A DNA stretch of 64,000 nucleotides from Papilionanthe hookeriana x Papilionanthe teres (GCA_022702705.1 CM040421.1:73030121-73094120), one strand, 5' to 3'; shown: positions 35,762 to 49,541, counted from the stretch's first letter. A program made the numbers and translations. Notes: generated from the letters alone by a model not told the origin.

Positions 35762-37069
35762 TTTCGGCTGTGGCTGTATGAAATCTCAGTTTAAAAATTA
35801 TTGTGAAAAATTTGTTGTTTAAAACCTGATTTTTCAAAAGCAATTTTAAAAGCATTGTCTATGGATAAATATATGAAATGCCTCTCTGCTCCTATTTCAC
35901 TGTGATGTTAAAAATTTGAGTGATATGCATGTAAATGTGCATGTTTAAGTGTTAGATATGTAAATTCAATGAATAAACTCTAAAATAATATTAAAAGTAT
36001 TTTTTCAATAAGATTTTTTTAAAGTATTTTTCCACCTATTTTAATTTTAAATTTTATATTTATTCTAATAAAAGACATTAAATATTACTTTATCATGAAA
36101 AATCTAGTTGCTTGTGCACATGGACACATTTTACAAAAAAAAATGAGAATTCAGTGGTATGCATAATTATTTCTACGCTAACTTTGAAAACTTCATTCCA
36201 CTCAATTTTTTTTCTAAGCAGTGAAACTTTTTTTTATTTCCTCCCACTAGACGCGGTTCTGAGAGCGAATGATGGAGGGGGAGGGCGGTCCACATACAAA
36301 AGGATTTTGGTTGTGGTTTTAAACCGTGATCGTGGGATGCATCAATCAAATACCATGGGTGGGGATGTGTTTCAGAAATCTTGTCGAAAAATTGTCCCAA
36401 ACGTAGCCAAATGGTACCTTTATTTTGGCTGTGGTCATATGAAATGTCAATTTAAAAGTTGTAAAAAATATATTGTTTAAAAGCTAGTTTTTCATAAGCA
36501 GTAGAATCAATTATTATGTTTGAAAAAAATTTGTTTTAAACGTGTTGTAACAAATATCTCAACTATCTCTCTATTCCTATTTCACTTTGTGATGATAGAG
36601 ATTTGAGTGGAATGCATGTAAATATGCATGTTTAAGTGTTCGATATGTAGATTCAAAGAATAAAATCAAAACAATTTAAAATATAAAGTATTTTTTTCAA
36701 TGGATTTTTTTGGAAGTATTTGTGTTCTTCCATCCATTTAAATTTTACATTTTTAATTTATCCTAATAAAAGATATTAAATATTAATATATCATGAAAAA
36801 TCTGGTTGTTTGTGCACATGGGCACATTTTTCAATCAACAAAATGAGAATTGAGTTGTATGCATAATTATTTCTAAGCAGCGATACATTTTTTATTTCTT
36901 CTCACTAGACCCATTATGAACGGTGAACATTGGAGAGGGAGGCCAGTCCGCATGCGAAAGGATTTTGGTCGTGGTTTTAAATTGCGATCCATGGAACGCG
37001 CCAATCAAACGCCATGGGAGGGGATGAGGTTCAGAAATCCGGCCGAAAAGCTATCCCAAATGCAGCCTA
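35762..37069. repeat. Tandem pair of a ~650-bp short interspersed element
   Basis: Copy 1 (35762-36411) and copy 2 (36423-37069) align over their whole length. Both start ttyggctgtgg..atatgaaatctcagttt-like and share gatatgcatgtaaatgtgca, aaatctggttgtttgtgcac, a gaccrgtccgcatgcgaaagg-like section and an end (tatcccaaatgcagcc / tgtcccaaacgtagcc) resembling Harbinger-type termini. No coding capacity is recognised. It may be a MITE or solo-type derivative present twice. Confidence 0.8.
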
Positions 37070-37975
37070 AGTTCTTTGTAATTCTTCTTCACAAATATTT
37101 CTTTTACTTTTCTTGCTTACTTTTATGTTCCACTAAGTGCATGCAAGAAATTATATGTTCTCTATCTCTAACAACATCATTATTACAAATTCACATATCT
37201 TCAGTGTCCTTTATTTTTTTTTTCAAATTTCTATTCCTTAATCTCTTGTTCAATGACAAACTAAAAAGTTATTTAAGATAGTCAAGCTATTTCTACTTAT
37301 GGTATAAAGTCAGTTGCATGTGCGCCTAAAACTTTATTAACAAATTATAGTACCTAACAAATGCATGTGGCTAAGAGGAAGGGGTTGAGGCGTGAGACCA
37401 AGAGCAACCATAGTTACATGAGGGGTAAGACGAAAATGATAATTGTGTTTTTAACTTCTAATACTTGTATTATTTAAAAAGGAATATGAGTTGTGTACCT
37501 CATACATCTTGCAACAAGACACGAGGTGTATGCCACATGCGTCATGGAGAAATTTCTCAAAAAAAAAAAAAAAATTGAGGTGCGTCTCAACTTATGGAAT
37601 TTTAAACAATGGGCAAAGATATCACTGAAAAAAAAAAAGGCAGATGACATCGAATGCAAAAAGTCTAGGACCTCAAAGAGAAAATTTCCACAAACAATTG
37701 ATATATATTGACATGAATCTGTGAATTATGCCATCAGCTTCTAAAAATTGAAAAAAAAAATTTCCTCATTCGCAAAAAAAAATCCCTAAAAAAGGAAGGC
37801 TGCCTTCTAACTTGTCCTTGTAAACTCCAAAAACTTCACAGTAAATATAATCAACTTCAAAGAAGGTAAACATTTGAACAATGGACTAATGAAGACTTTT
37901 CTATAAAGCCCCACATTGTTGATAACAAAGTTGACTGCTCTTCTTGAACAAGAAGTGCATCAATGGATTTCTAGG
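37070..37975. other. Intergenic sequence
   Basis: No gene recognised. Poly(A) runs at 37560 and 37630 are the only notable feature. Confidence 0.5.
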
Positions 37976-38058
37976 AAGAAATCATCTCATAGGAAAAAAT
38001 AGAGAAATCATCTCATAGGAAAAAATAGAGATATCATCTCATAGGAAAGAATAGAGAC
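37976..38058. repeat. Three-copy ~27-bp tandem repeat
   Basis: The unit agaaatcatctcataggaaa followed by aaatag repeats three times with single-base changes. Confidence 0.85.
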
Positions 38059-40440
38059 GATTCATTAAATAAGGTTCTCCTCCTCATGCTAATATGTTAT
38101 CTTGAAATGATCTCTAGTTGTCTCTTATTGAAGGGGCGACAAATTTAAAGAGCACATTTGGTCTCATATTTTTCTCCCATAGAATGTGATTAGCTTATAA
38201 CTTTAAAACTTGCCTGACAGCTTCTTCATTAATCCCAAGAAACAGATTAACTGCTCCTTCTTAACAGCAGGCCCTACTTTCACCTTGGAAATGATGAGTT
38301 GAGAATCAAATCAGTGGCAACAAAACAAAACGCAGAATCAGAGTCCCACAATCATAGGTTCATATTCCCTTATCAAAGATCATATTCAAAGGTGTCCAAG
38401 TAGGGTAAGAAAAAACAAGCCTGGCCGCAAACACACTCCTATCCAAAGATCCGTTAACATAGAGAAACCATCAAAGGGAAGGGGTTTTTAGTGAAGGAAG
38501 GATACGGTTAAGATAGCATGCTGAGTGAATTAGAAATTTCACAAGGACTTTTGAGTTGATTAAATCAAGAGGGGACCCGACTCAACTGACTACCACACAG
38601 GCCACTCAGAGCAGTAAGGGCGGGCACTTTATTTGGTGAATAGATGTTATAGGTTCCAGGCCGACTGAAATACAACATAATATATGGGTGATTCATTTTT
38701 AGAGAAGAGGATGATACAAAAATGGATGTCATGGTATGATTTTTATTTTCTAAGGACGAGTTGTTAACAACTTATGTTATTATAATATACAATAAATTAT
38801 ATGGGATGAACGGACATGCAATTCATAAGCATATCATGATATTTTATTCATACTTGAGCTAACTGAACTATAGCATTTCCATATATATACCATAATTGAC
38901 AAATTTATCACGAGATGACATAATAAAAAATAAATAAATAAATCGCTGAACACATAGCTTATGCATTCTTTACCCTGCATACATTTGCAGATGAATGTTG
39001 GCCCCACTTTTGATCCAACTCACATATCCTCTCAAGATTTTGTCTAGTTCAATTCTACTAGGTAACATGTATACTTGGACACTCTCTCAATCATTCCTGT
39101 TCAGTTATGAGATGCTCATAATCAATTGTGAGAGTTATAAGTTATGTGTTGTCTCACATTGCTCTAGGATGCCTCGAAGCATCAAAATTAAATTTCACAA
39201 GTTGCATCATGTTCAACAGCTAAAATGACTGTGCGTGCAAAAGATCAAAAGGGCAAAAATCATAAAGTTTTTAGTAAATTTTTATGCTCTAGAATTTTGT
39301 ATATGAAATTATAAATTACATAAAAATTATTGATCGTGGTATCATTTTGTGAAATGAATTGAACATTGCATCTTGAAACAGTCCAAGCTGAACCATCTGT
39401 GTCAAAATCGGACATTTTCTTAAACATTGAGACAATCATTCTCTCTCACTCTCTCTAAACCTGTGCATAATCTGTCTAAAAATTTTGATTCCTTCATAGT
39501 GTTTCAAACAAAACTCATATTCTAGAAATTATTACTTAAGCATATAAATTTGTCTATAATCTATCTACAATTTTGAAAGTTTAATGTCTTCTCACTGCTT
39601 TAAACGTAACTCACTCGTCTCTTATCAAAATTATATGATTTTAGAATCATTGAAAAGCTAACAAATTATCTACAATATTTGAATTTTTCACTATGGCCAA
39701 TTTTAACAAAGGTAATCGCTTCTTTTTTTTTTAGAATAAAGGGAGAAAAAATCCTAAGACAAAAATTATTTTGTCCTCATGCTGTTTCATGAGGACAGAA
39801 GCGCAGTGTTAGAGAACTAATGAAATCTTCTACAAGTTTTGAATTTAAGCTTTCATCCAACTCAGACTACAGATATAGTTTTACTATTTACAGTATGTTC
39901 TTAAGTTCCAACTCTCTGTAAAGCTCAATATATTTCACTAATCTTTGTTTTGCTGTAAAAAATTAACTACAAATTGAAAGATATAAGCTAAACTTTATTT
40001 TATTTATCTTATATGGGCGTATGCATGCCTTTATGCACTTCATATGAGCTTATAGTCATCATAACACAAATCTTTTCTCAGGTATACATTAGATCACATA
40101 TTCTATTGATAATTATACCATCGGTAAAACAAAATTATTTATAATTAGAATTTTATTAATGCTAATTATAATCACAGAAAATAAGATTTTATGTTTAAAT
40201 TTCAAAAGAAATAATTATTATTAAAACTTAATTTGAGCAAATAGATTTAAATCTTAAAAGTAGCCCAATAATTCACCAAAATTTAACAAGATTTAACCTC
40301 TTCCATGCCAAAAATTGTTTGGGATTCAACTGACTCATGGTTTACTAACTCTGGTTACAGGATTTACTAAATTCAAACTGAATTAAATCCTACTTGCAGC
40401 CAAACAACCCTAAACAATTACCTCACCTATAATACCAAAC
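38059..40440. other. Intergenic sequence, no gene recognised
   Basis: AT-rich with no transposon signature. A short frame at 38995-39228 has no recognisable family. The 3' exon of the membrane-protein gene (minus strand) could lie here but was not identified. Confidence 0.45.
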
Positions 40441-40452
40441 AATTTTCTGGAT

Positions 40453-40935
40453 TTAACCCGCAAAAGATTTGATAAATCTGCATTTAGAGAACTTATTAAA
40501 TGCTTCGAAACCAAGCAATCCATCGAAAAGCTTACCTGAGGCCTCCCTCGGTGAGGACTTCGCCGGCGCAGGCACGGACAAACACATGATCGCTGCCCCG
40601 AATTCGGAGAGACTCGAGATCACCCCTACGAAGTAAAAAAAGATCACGAAGCCAATGATCCAGGGCATCAAGATGCATCCGAGCACGAAAGTAACGGATC
40701 CACAAAGCATGAGGGCGAGAGAAGCTCCAAAAAGCATCGACGCAAGGCTCGCCGGAGTGAACTGCGAGCGCTGCTGCGGACGGTACAGAGATGAAACAGC
40801 GCCGCTAGAGGGCTGAAGAGGCGGCAAAAGCGGCTGGACGGAAGGGATGAAAAGGTTCGGGGAGCGGAGGAGAGCGAAGATGAGAGCGCAGAGCTCGTCG
40901 AACAGGCTCGTTCGCTGCTGGCTATCGCCGTCCAT
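40453..40935 (-). CDS. Small plant protein with two predicted membrane helices
   Basis: The ATG at 40935 opens MDGDSQQRTSLFDELCALIF. A hydrophilic proline-rich region (residues 30-60) precedes two hydrophobic segments at about 66-88 and 91-112, separated by the MPW turn, and then a short serine-rich tail. The 5' coding part is GC-rich, unlike its surroundings, as often seen in first exons of host genes. A strong donor (CTCAG|GTAAGC) follows residue 133 at 40536/40535. The last residues before the stop at 40453 may therefore be intron read-through, with the true C-terminus in an unrecognised exon to the left. I do not assign a family name; a membrane location is inferred. Confidence 0.7.
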   Translation of the reverse strand: MDGDSQQRTSLFDELCALIFALLRSPNLFIPSVQPLLPPLQPSSGAVSSLYRPQQRSQFTPASLASMLFGASLALMLCGSVTFVLGCILMPWIIGFVIFFYFVGVISSLSEFGAAIMCLSVPAPAKSSPREASGKLFDGLLGFEAFNKFSKCRFIKSFAG

Positions 40936-41130
40936 TTCGCAAAACTTCGAAACGTAAACCCTAACCGAGAGACGAAGATGAAGCGGCGGAGTGAAGCAGG
41001 AGGAGAAATGACGCGGATTGCGTTTTCATCTAAATTTATAGATCAGAAATGGAGACAGAACGAAAGGAAGTGAAGAATAAGACAAACTTCCATCTTCCTC
41101 CACTCCCCGCTTCTTCCGCCTTGCTTGAAT
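40936..41130 (-). promoter_or_regulatory. 5' UTR and promoter region of the membrane-protein gene
   Basis: Upstream of the ATG the minus strand shows a GC-richer leader, preceded by atctataaatttagatg near 41030-41045, a possible TATA box. Composition then drops to AT-rich intergenic DNA. Confidence 0.35.
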
Positions 41131-44100
41131 TTTTAAATGCAGTCAAAGGCCGTGAGGGGATTATCAGCTGTATATCCCGTGGCTTTGTGTTACAGATTTA
41201 TACGAATTAAAAACGACAAAATAAAATGACTGTACAACCAGGGACTGGATAGACTAGATAGTTGATTTAAAAAATAGATATATATTTATTTTTTTTACAT
41301 TAAACAAGAGGATATTGGATATATGCCGTCTTTCAAATTAAAATATTAATATTATCAATTTTATAATACCGCATTCAATACTCAATTCGTCGCAGCTAAA
41401 ATGCTATTTAACTTCGAGATTACTTTCATTTTTCATTATTTTGATAGACTTAAAAAAAAATTATTGATATATAAAATTATTAAAAAATCTAAATTCTTTT
41501 TATTTTTCATCACTCTAATAAAAACTTTTAGATAAAAAAAAAAATTAATGATCATCGAAATTAGATAAAAATGGCAAACAATAAACGTATAAAAATCTAA
41601 GAGAATAAATTATTCAAATTGATGTGCTCAAAAAAATTTTATCATTAGGCACAAATCTCAAAGCATTTCGGGCAAGAAATATTATAATTTAAATCTTTTG
41701 CGCTTCAATTTGAACAATTTTATAGTTAGACTAAGCGCCTCAACAAAGACGAACCCCGAGAATACTGAAAGTGATCAATCCGAGTCAAAATAGATTTAGA
41801 GCAAACACTTGAAGTATTGTTGATAGAATTGGTGTATTAATTGGAAGACTAAATAATCTCTAAGCTACTTCTGGTTATAATCAAATCAAGCAACTCGATT
41901 AAAGGAAATTAACGAGCTCATGATCATTTAATTTTAATGTCATTAAGACAGCTAAATATTGAAGTGATATCATATGATCCAGAGAAGAAATGTGTACCAA
42001 TAGTCCAATGAAATGTTCTGAGATTTTAGTTAAATTTGCTAAAATATCTTTCCCCAAAATTATAAATCAGCCTATATTTTTTCGTGAGAGAGGAGTTAAA
42101 AAGGGTGAGTTCATAACTAAAGCTTTACTCTTGAAGATAAGGGTATAACTGTCGACGACCACTATAAATTGTTGCAGTCAACTACGACTATTATAGCCAT
42201 CAAATACAGCTTCTACAGTCAACTACGACTGTTGTGGCCACCATCTATAACTTTCATAAACAACTACTGCTATTATAGGCACAAACAACAGTTCTTTATA
42301 TCCCAATTATGTCTGTTACAACCAAATTACAAGTAAAAATTATGATTGTCAGTAGAATATGTACTTTCAATTTTTTAGTGAATTACTTTGATTGGACATA
42401 GTCTGTGTTATCTTTTCATTTCAAGGATTTTTTCGCATGCAAAATCTCTCTATCTGCATGTGTGCTAGAAAATTGCACTAAGCGAAGGCATAAGATATTT
42501 TGGTTGTTGAGAATTTTCTAGCATACAAAAAAGATAATAAAAATGTTTAAGTGATTAATTAATTTTATAAAATAAAATAAAATAGAACAAAAATGCTATA
42601 ATTTTTTTTATTTTATATGCTTTATAATACATGTAAATGGACAAAAAAGCCTAATATTTTTTAGCTACAGAAATTTTAAAAAAAATTATTTTGGTTGAAA
42701 ATTCCCTTGTGATTAAAAGACATGACTTATCTTTTGTAGCCTTGCAAACATTTTAACCAAGATCTACACCAATTTTTCTCTTCTAAGGAGCACTAGAATG
42801 GTCTCAACTCCCTTCATTGTGTTCCAACGTCTGTTCGCCGTCATTCATTTAACAATGGTGTTGACAATCATTTCAACACTAATAGTCCTAAGTTATGATC
42901 GAAAGAAGAGATGTAAGGGGCCCTATGTTTGAAACACTCAAGGTTTGAACCCCAAACTTAAGATATGATCCTTGTTCAAATAAAAGTTGAGCTTATGTTT
43001 TGCATCCATGATTTAATCATTATATGCAAAACAAGCTTTGAAGAAAGTTTGAAATGGCATGAGGAGCTCCGAACCACATTTAAATTGAGTTTGTCTTCTT
43101 AGAACTTTGTTCAAACATTATCTAAACCATCACTATATTGTTTTAATACCTCTTTTAAATTGTGTTTGAAACTAGCCTTTGACCCTTAACTTTTTTAACA
43201 TTCTAAACCATAAATAAAATTTAAATACGATTTGAATAAAATTTTAAACAAAGTTTAGATATGGGTTATTGACCGCTACTTACGCTAACAGTCTACCTAA
43301 TTATTTAGGATTTAAATATTATAATTTTAAAATTATATTTTATAACTTTAATATCTTAATTTTCCACGATTTATCATTACTCACCAAGTATAAATGTAAG
43401 TGCATGTATTATTCAAGTACTATAGGATTTTCTTTAAAATTCAGAGTATCGATCTCACAGAAAAGCAATGTAAGAAATTCCTTAGGCTAAGTTCTAGTCT
43501 TCTTTGTTTAGGTTTTAGTTTGGAAAGTTAATTAAGGTCGTTTTCTAACAACTACTCCTAAATACAACCTTAAGTCTAAAGTTAAACCTAATTACACAAA
43601 TTGGTGAGGAAAATTTCAAGAAATAAAAACTACCACTCTCATGTGATTACATAAGTGGATTGTTGGATCTAATACTTTGAATTGTAATTGTGGCTTGTGA
43701 CAAATAGGAGCATTCCTCTTTTTTACCCTCTTCTGAGTGCATAAAAAAGTTTGGTTAACCTAGAGTTAATTCATTAAATCATTGGTTATGCTGGTTAGAT
43801 TCTAGCCTGTCACCCTAGAATACCCACTAATGCCCTCAATTTGGAATTAGAGTTCTATATCAAACCCCAAGGGTTCTCTTCTTTTTCCATTTGGGAGGTA
43901 AGTTCTATGGTGATTTATTTTTTGAGTTTTGAGAGTGGTTGCATCAGAGATAGGTTGAATGTTGTGTGTTAGAGATTGTAAAGATTTTATCTTTGTAAGC
44001 TGAGGAGTTCGTGTATTACTGAATTCACATGACTTGATTTTAAGTTTTCCCTTATGCTTGTATCTTCCGATATTTTCAATGAAATTCTCCATGCTTTTCT

Positions 44101-44342
44101 CCCTCATTTCTCATAACAAATCTGCTTTCATGCTCCTGTGGTGTAAGGTTAGTTTTCCTCGTATTTTTACTTTGAGTTCTCATCAAATGTTTTTGGTGCC
44201 TTTTAACCATGCATGTTGATGTGTTAACTTTTTTATACTCATTTACTCCTAAGCTAATCAATTAGATGTTAAAACTTCTCGTGATCTAGGACTTATAATC
44301 ATCACATAGTGAATAAGTAGGGCAATACTTAGTAGCCTAGTA

Positions 44343-44418
<76 letters not shown>

Positions 44419-45100
44419 ATTAAGAAACCACAATCTAAATAGGAAATCAGAGGAATCTTGGGAAATATTGCATTGTTAAGTCCCTATTAACTGTAATATG
44501 GGTTTCAACTCTTCTTATGACCTAGACATAGGGTAAGAAGAATTGTTTCTCTGGATGTCAACTATCACGTAGGGAAACTCATAAGAAGAAAAACATGGAC
44601 AAAACACTACATTGATATCATAAGAAAATGCATCATCACCTTTGAATAACTAAAAGTTTCTCCATGATCTTTCTGTTAGTTCTTTCATGTTTTTTTTAAC
44701 TATTTTAATGTTTCTTTTTGGATTTGTAGATTTTCACACTTACATTTACATCACTAGAATATCCCCAAATAGAAATATTTTGACGATTATCTTTGTGGGA
44801 TTGATACTTTATTCATGATCCATATATTACTTGATTGTCACATAACTTGCATGATTGAAAGATTTGCTTCAGAGCGATTTCAGGAAATAATTGCTCCATC
44901 AACGAATAAAGCACATATATTTCATCAGAAGTGGCCATCTCAATATTATTATCAAATTAAAAAAGACCAATCAACTAAAGTTTGCGTCTTAATTGCAGTT
45001 ATTTCCAGATACAAGATATTTAACTCGTTGAATTCAACTACCCACTTTGAGTAGCCACCCCAAGTATTATGGTTTGACAAGTATTAAGTTTAACAAATGA
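41131..45100. other. Intergenic sequence, no gene recognised
   Basis: No conserved protein was found. A short CTACGACTNTTRTRGCC-like motif recurs near 42165-42300. An (AT)n array lies at 44345-44415. Reading frames at 43.8-44.3 kb overlap on both strands and look like chance. Confidence 0.45.
44345..44415. repeat. (AT)n microsatellite
   Basis: About 35 uninterrupted AT units, the longest in the window. Confidence 0.95.
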
Positions 45101-46560
45101 GCAATAATAAGTTGTATTAAATGAGCTTGAAAATAAAAGTGAAACATTTGAATCAAAATAATTAGCACCAAGGTGAGTTTCTTAATGATTGAATTTGTAT
45201 GTTTGTTGCATCTCAAGATTTTACTAATGTGATAGATTAGGAATTGCTTTCTATTCTCCGCCAAAAAAAAGAACACTACGCTAATGGATTCTTTCCCAAC
45301 CCCATGACACAATAGTAAATCCTCACTAGGCTTAAAAGATTCTTCAATTGAATAAAGGCCTATTCACACTCTTCAAACCACTCAAAGTAACACCTCTAAA
45401 AACTTTAAAGAATATGGAACATTGTCCCAGATTTTAAATTCAATAGACTTAAGCCGATAATTCAACCAGTTAATATTTGCAGTTCTTTCATATTTTTGAG
45501 AGATAGCATCTCCAAAATTATTTTCACTTCTCTATATGACTTTAATTACTGCTAAAGTGAGAAGGCAACCGAGAAACTTATTTAACCTAGCCCAAAAGGC
45601 AAACTTCGATGGACTAAGCTTCATGTTAAACGTTCTTGAAATAATAAAAAATATATATATATATTTATTTGCTATTCTCTCGAATGAATGTCTTTTAATT
45701 GGTAGATCATTCACATAAACCTCATTTTTTTTCTTTTTTGATTTGTAAATATTACATTCGTTATATTTTAAAAGTTGCATCAATAATTTTAAGCTCAAAA
45801 CACACTACATTACAATACTGTAAAACACTTCTCATAATAAAATTATGCTTCTCACAATCAATTGGATGCATCTTATTCTAATGATAGCCCAATAAGGCAT
45901 CAAGAAAGCACATCACTAAGTTATCTTCTACAAAGTTGACAAGTGTCTATTCATGGCAAAGGATAACTATCCTTAGGTTAGGCTAAATTCAAATTAGTAA
46001 ACTCAATACATATCTACCATTTGCCATTAGAATCGAACACCATTACAATATTAGTTGTCTAGTTCGGGTATCTTACTTTCTCTAAAGAAGTTTCTTCAAG
46101 CAATTTCTAGACTTACTGGTGAACTCGCTTTGCAATTTTCATAGCAATTCCCTCCATATTCTAATCACTCGGTCTCACCCTAGGATCGACGTTGCGGGTG
46201 TGATGTGTAGCATTAAAATCAACGGCTAGCATCTCATCAACTAACCAAGTGAATAAATTCGTGTTTCCCCTGACTTGAAATTTGCTCGCCTCTTAATTTG
46301 ACATAAAATTTGGTGCTTAGCAAGAAAGTACCAGTCTCCCGTCAATAACGATGACTTCTATGACGACTAGTTTCCAATTTGATTCCTTTCTACAGACATA
46401 TAAAATCTCATGTACATTATCTAAAGCTTTCAAATAAATCTAACAATTATTCAATAAAGGATGGCCAAAGATGAAATTGTACATAACCGGCACACCAACT
46501 ATAACAAAGTTGGTCATAGTAATGAACTATTGCCCTCTTTTTCCTTATGTTATTGGCAGT
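45100..46560 (-). pseudogene. Tat-type Ty3/gypsy pol relic
   Basis: The minus strand from right to left gives a protease-region fragment (VPVMYNFIFGHPLLNN near 46480), an RT start (GKW.ICIEFTNLN near 46010), the RT core VYVNDLPIKRHSFERI (near 45710), then TFNMKLSPSKFAFWARLNKFLG (two parts near 45620) and RNase H remnants to about 45160. ICxEFTNLN and a catalytic box of YVND rather than YVDD place it near the Tat lineage. Stops and frameshifts are dense. No LTR was found. Confidence 0.75.
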
Positions 46561-47302
46561 GATTACAACTATTATTTTGCACTCTCTAAAAACACCAAAA
46601 AGAGCATCCCCTCCATAGGAAAATACACTTGAATAGAATGTTCACCAAACTCCTAATATCTATTGTGGTGCTTTCCATCTAAAAATTCACTATCAGCACA
46701 ATGACTATGAAGTTGCTTCATGGTTGAAGCAATTAAAAATAATAAATAGATGCTATTAATGTCTAATTAAGGAATCATAAAATAATTATTTTAAGAAATA
46801 CAAACAGAAAATACAACATCGCATGTTCGCGAGCAGAGCTTGATTGTGATGCATAAGATAGTTAACATATGAGCCATGGACGATAACTAATATAACTCAA
46901 ATTAGTGCTTATACACCCTTAATAAATTAATAAAATCGCATGCCACTTTATAAAAAATAATATTAATATTAATATCAGCAATAAACTCAATATTAAATAC
47001 CCACTCCAGCCATCTAAAAAATCAGTGTTAAATTACTCATTCCAAGACCCAAGTCAAGTCACTTCAGATGGGTCCGTCAATTTTATAATCACAAGCCAAA
47101 TAATGATCTCAGTTGCACTCAACCAGATTTGATAAATCAATAACTACTATCATAAAGTGAACTAAATATTCCAAAAAAGAGACTTCTGAACTTAATATTG
47201 ATGTTAGTACACAGGCTTTAATCCCTACGATAGAAAAAAAGGAAAATATAAAACAAAAGGCTTTTACAATTATAAACCAAATTAAAAAAAAAAAAAAAGG
47301 TT
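46561..47302. other. Intergenic sequence 3' of the SPL gene
   Basis: No gene recognised. The stretch next to 47302 should contain the SPL 3' UTR. Confidence 0.5.
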
Positions 47303-49483
47303 CTACCATTGCCAATGGATGGGAGGAGCTTCAGATGTATCTTCAAACAACACCTTACTGCTACCCTGAAACACATCTTGGCAATGGAGATTGGTACCAT
47401 TAGCTTCTGATGTTATTTTGCTGCCCACATTCTCATCCTCCAGTTGCCCACATGGCATCCCTGCCATTGTGGCACGAGTAGAAGAATGAAAGCAAGGATA
47501 CAGTTCTGCACTATTAAATAGCTGCAAATGTTGGTCCGACAAAATCTTATTCATTGGACTTCGGTTGATGTGTGATGATTGGGAAGAAGATGACAGAAGA
47601 GAGAAAGCACGATCAGAGCCAGAGGCTGCCACGCTCTGCTGCAAGAAGGGGTACTGAAGAGGGACACCGTGAGAGTGGAGAGTTCCGTGCTCAGATTTGG
47701 ATGAGAAGTCGATCCAGTTAGAATCAGGTGTAGTGGTGGAGCATATCTGCTGATGTAAAGAGTATCCTGTGCCTGCTTGTTGAAGAAAACTGGTATAAGT
47801 AGGATGGTATAATAGAAAGCTGATACTCAAGTTTTAGGTAGAGAAGGAAACCATGGTGATTTGTTAGCGAGTTTCCTGAGTTTTGAGCATCCAACTGGGG
47901 TGGCTTCCTTCGGCGCCTGTTGTGGCCATCGAGGCGCTTCCTGCAACTTCGCTTTCCCTCATCAAACTCTGCCAAAGAGTGGAATCTGAAGGAAAATAAT
48001 AAGCAAATGGTTCAAGGGTCTTTCTACAAATAAAAGATTTATTAAGATAATGAAATAAATATAGTTTCACATAGGATTATCACAGGTTGATTCCAACAAA
48101 CCCAGCAAGTGGGGAAAATCTAGTTCTGGTTGATGCAAACATTTCCAAAGTTAATGAGAAGCGATATATTTTGTTTTCAAGGAATTTCGAGGTTTCAGTC
48201 CATTCTATATTTCTATGTTTATCCAAAGAATAGTGCAGAGGTGCAAGCAGCATCCACCAGTTATATGGTCATGGGAAAGGTGATTTATACAGCCTCACCA
48301 GTCAGGCTTTTGCCATCTTCCGATTATCAAGAGTTTAAAGAGTTTTTCTAACTCACATTTGTGAAGTGTTTTTTAGAAGAGCTATCGCTTTCATTCAGCC
48401 GACCCCACTTAGTGGGATTAAGGCTTTGTTGTTGTTGTTGTATCGCTTTCATTCACAAAGGTTTTTCTTCATTTTCTGTTTGTTTTTTGCTCGTATTCTC
48501 TAAATGCACTTCATGCTTCTTACGAAACAGTTTTGAAAAGAAAACTTGCATAAAGTGAAACTAGCATCTTCACTGGCTTTAGACAATAATGAATATCACT
48601 GTGACTAAGAAAAATTCCAAATAATTGAGATAAGAATAATAAGACAAGAGAATCAAAATGGTCTTCCAACTATTTCCAGGTGGAGCCCAATTTAGTCGCA
48701 AACAATATAAAAAATATGGTTTATTTCCTGCACTCTAAAAATAGGAACCAAAATAACTTCACCGTTAAAAGCGATGAAAATTGAAGTTAAAGTTGACAAT
48801 GATGTTAAAAATGGATGTACTTCAAGAATTTATACCTTGAAATTTTATAGAATCTAATAAATACATTTTTATAGTCGGAAATAATTTATTAAAAAAAATA
48901 TCAATAATAATTTTTAAATTGGATAAAATTAATAATAAACATTAATTTCACACAAAACATCATGAAATGTAGTCCATTTACTTTAACTTTTAGTACTTTT
49001 GATGGCAGGATTATTTAGCCCACCATTTTAAGATCACAATGATTAAATAGATTTTATGTATAGTTGGGGGGTAAAATGATACCCCACAAATAGGGTATTT
49101 TGGTACTTTTCTCGAATAATAATGATGCTAAATAAAAAAGATGTTAATGACATATCACCAATTAAGAATGTAAACGATTTCGATCATTTGAATTTCTTGG
49201 CCCATTACCAAGAACGAAGGAGATGTATGGCGATCAATGGTTTTGGGAATGTCTCCGGACGCAAAAAAGTAAAAAAAGCAAAATTTTTGCCATTTCAGGA
49301 CAGAAAAGAGGAGTCCCATTCCAGAATATCACTTTTGAAGGACAAACTGAGCCTAAACTAGAATTTAAAAATGCTACGGAGTTTCACTGTTTCATACGGT
49401 TGATGATTAAAACTAATGCATCTTCAATTCCTGATTTTAAAAAAGCAATGAACATCAATTAACTAATATGCTTAAGTATGGAA

Positions 49484-49541
<58 letters not shown>

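Noticed and set aside
43847..44261. Opposed ORFs of 60-86 codons
   Set aside because: No recognisable family, no splice-supported extension and AT-rich composition typical of chance frames.
47109..47400. Hydrophobic ORFs 3' of the SPL gene
   Set aside because: They are alternative-frame readings over the SPL 3' end and poly(A/T) tract.
47724..47851. Continuation of SPL exon 2 in its own frame to a stop at 47724
   Set aside because: It loses the conserved C-terminus and miR156-encoded motif. Removing the 79-nt GT...AG interval restores GTGYSLHQQ and the full frame.
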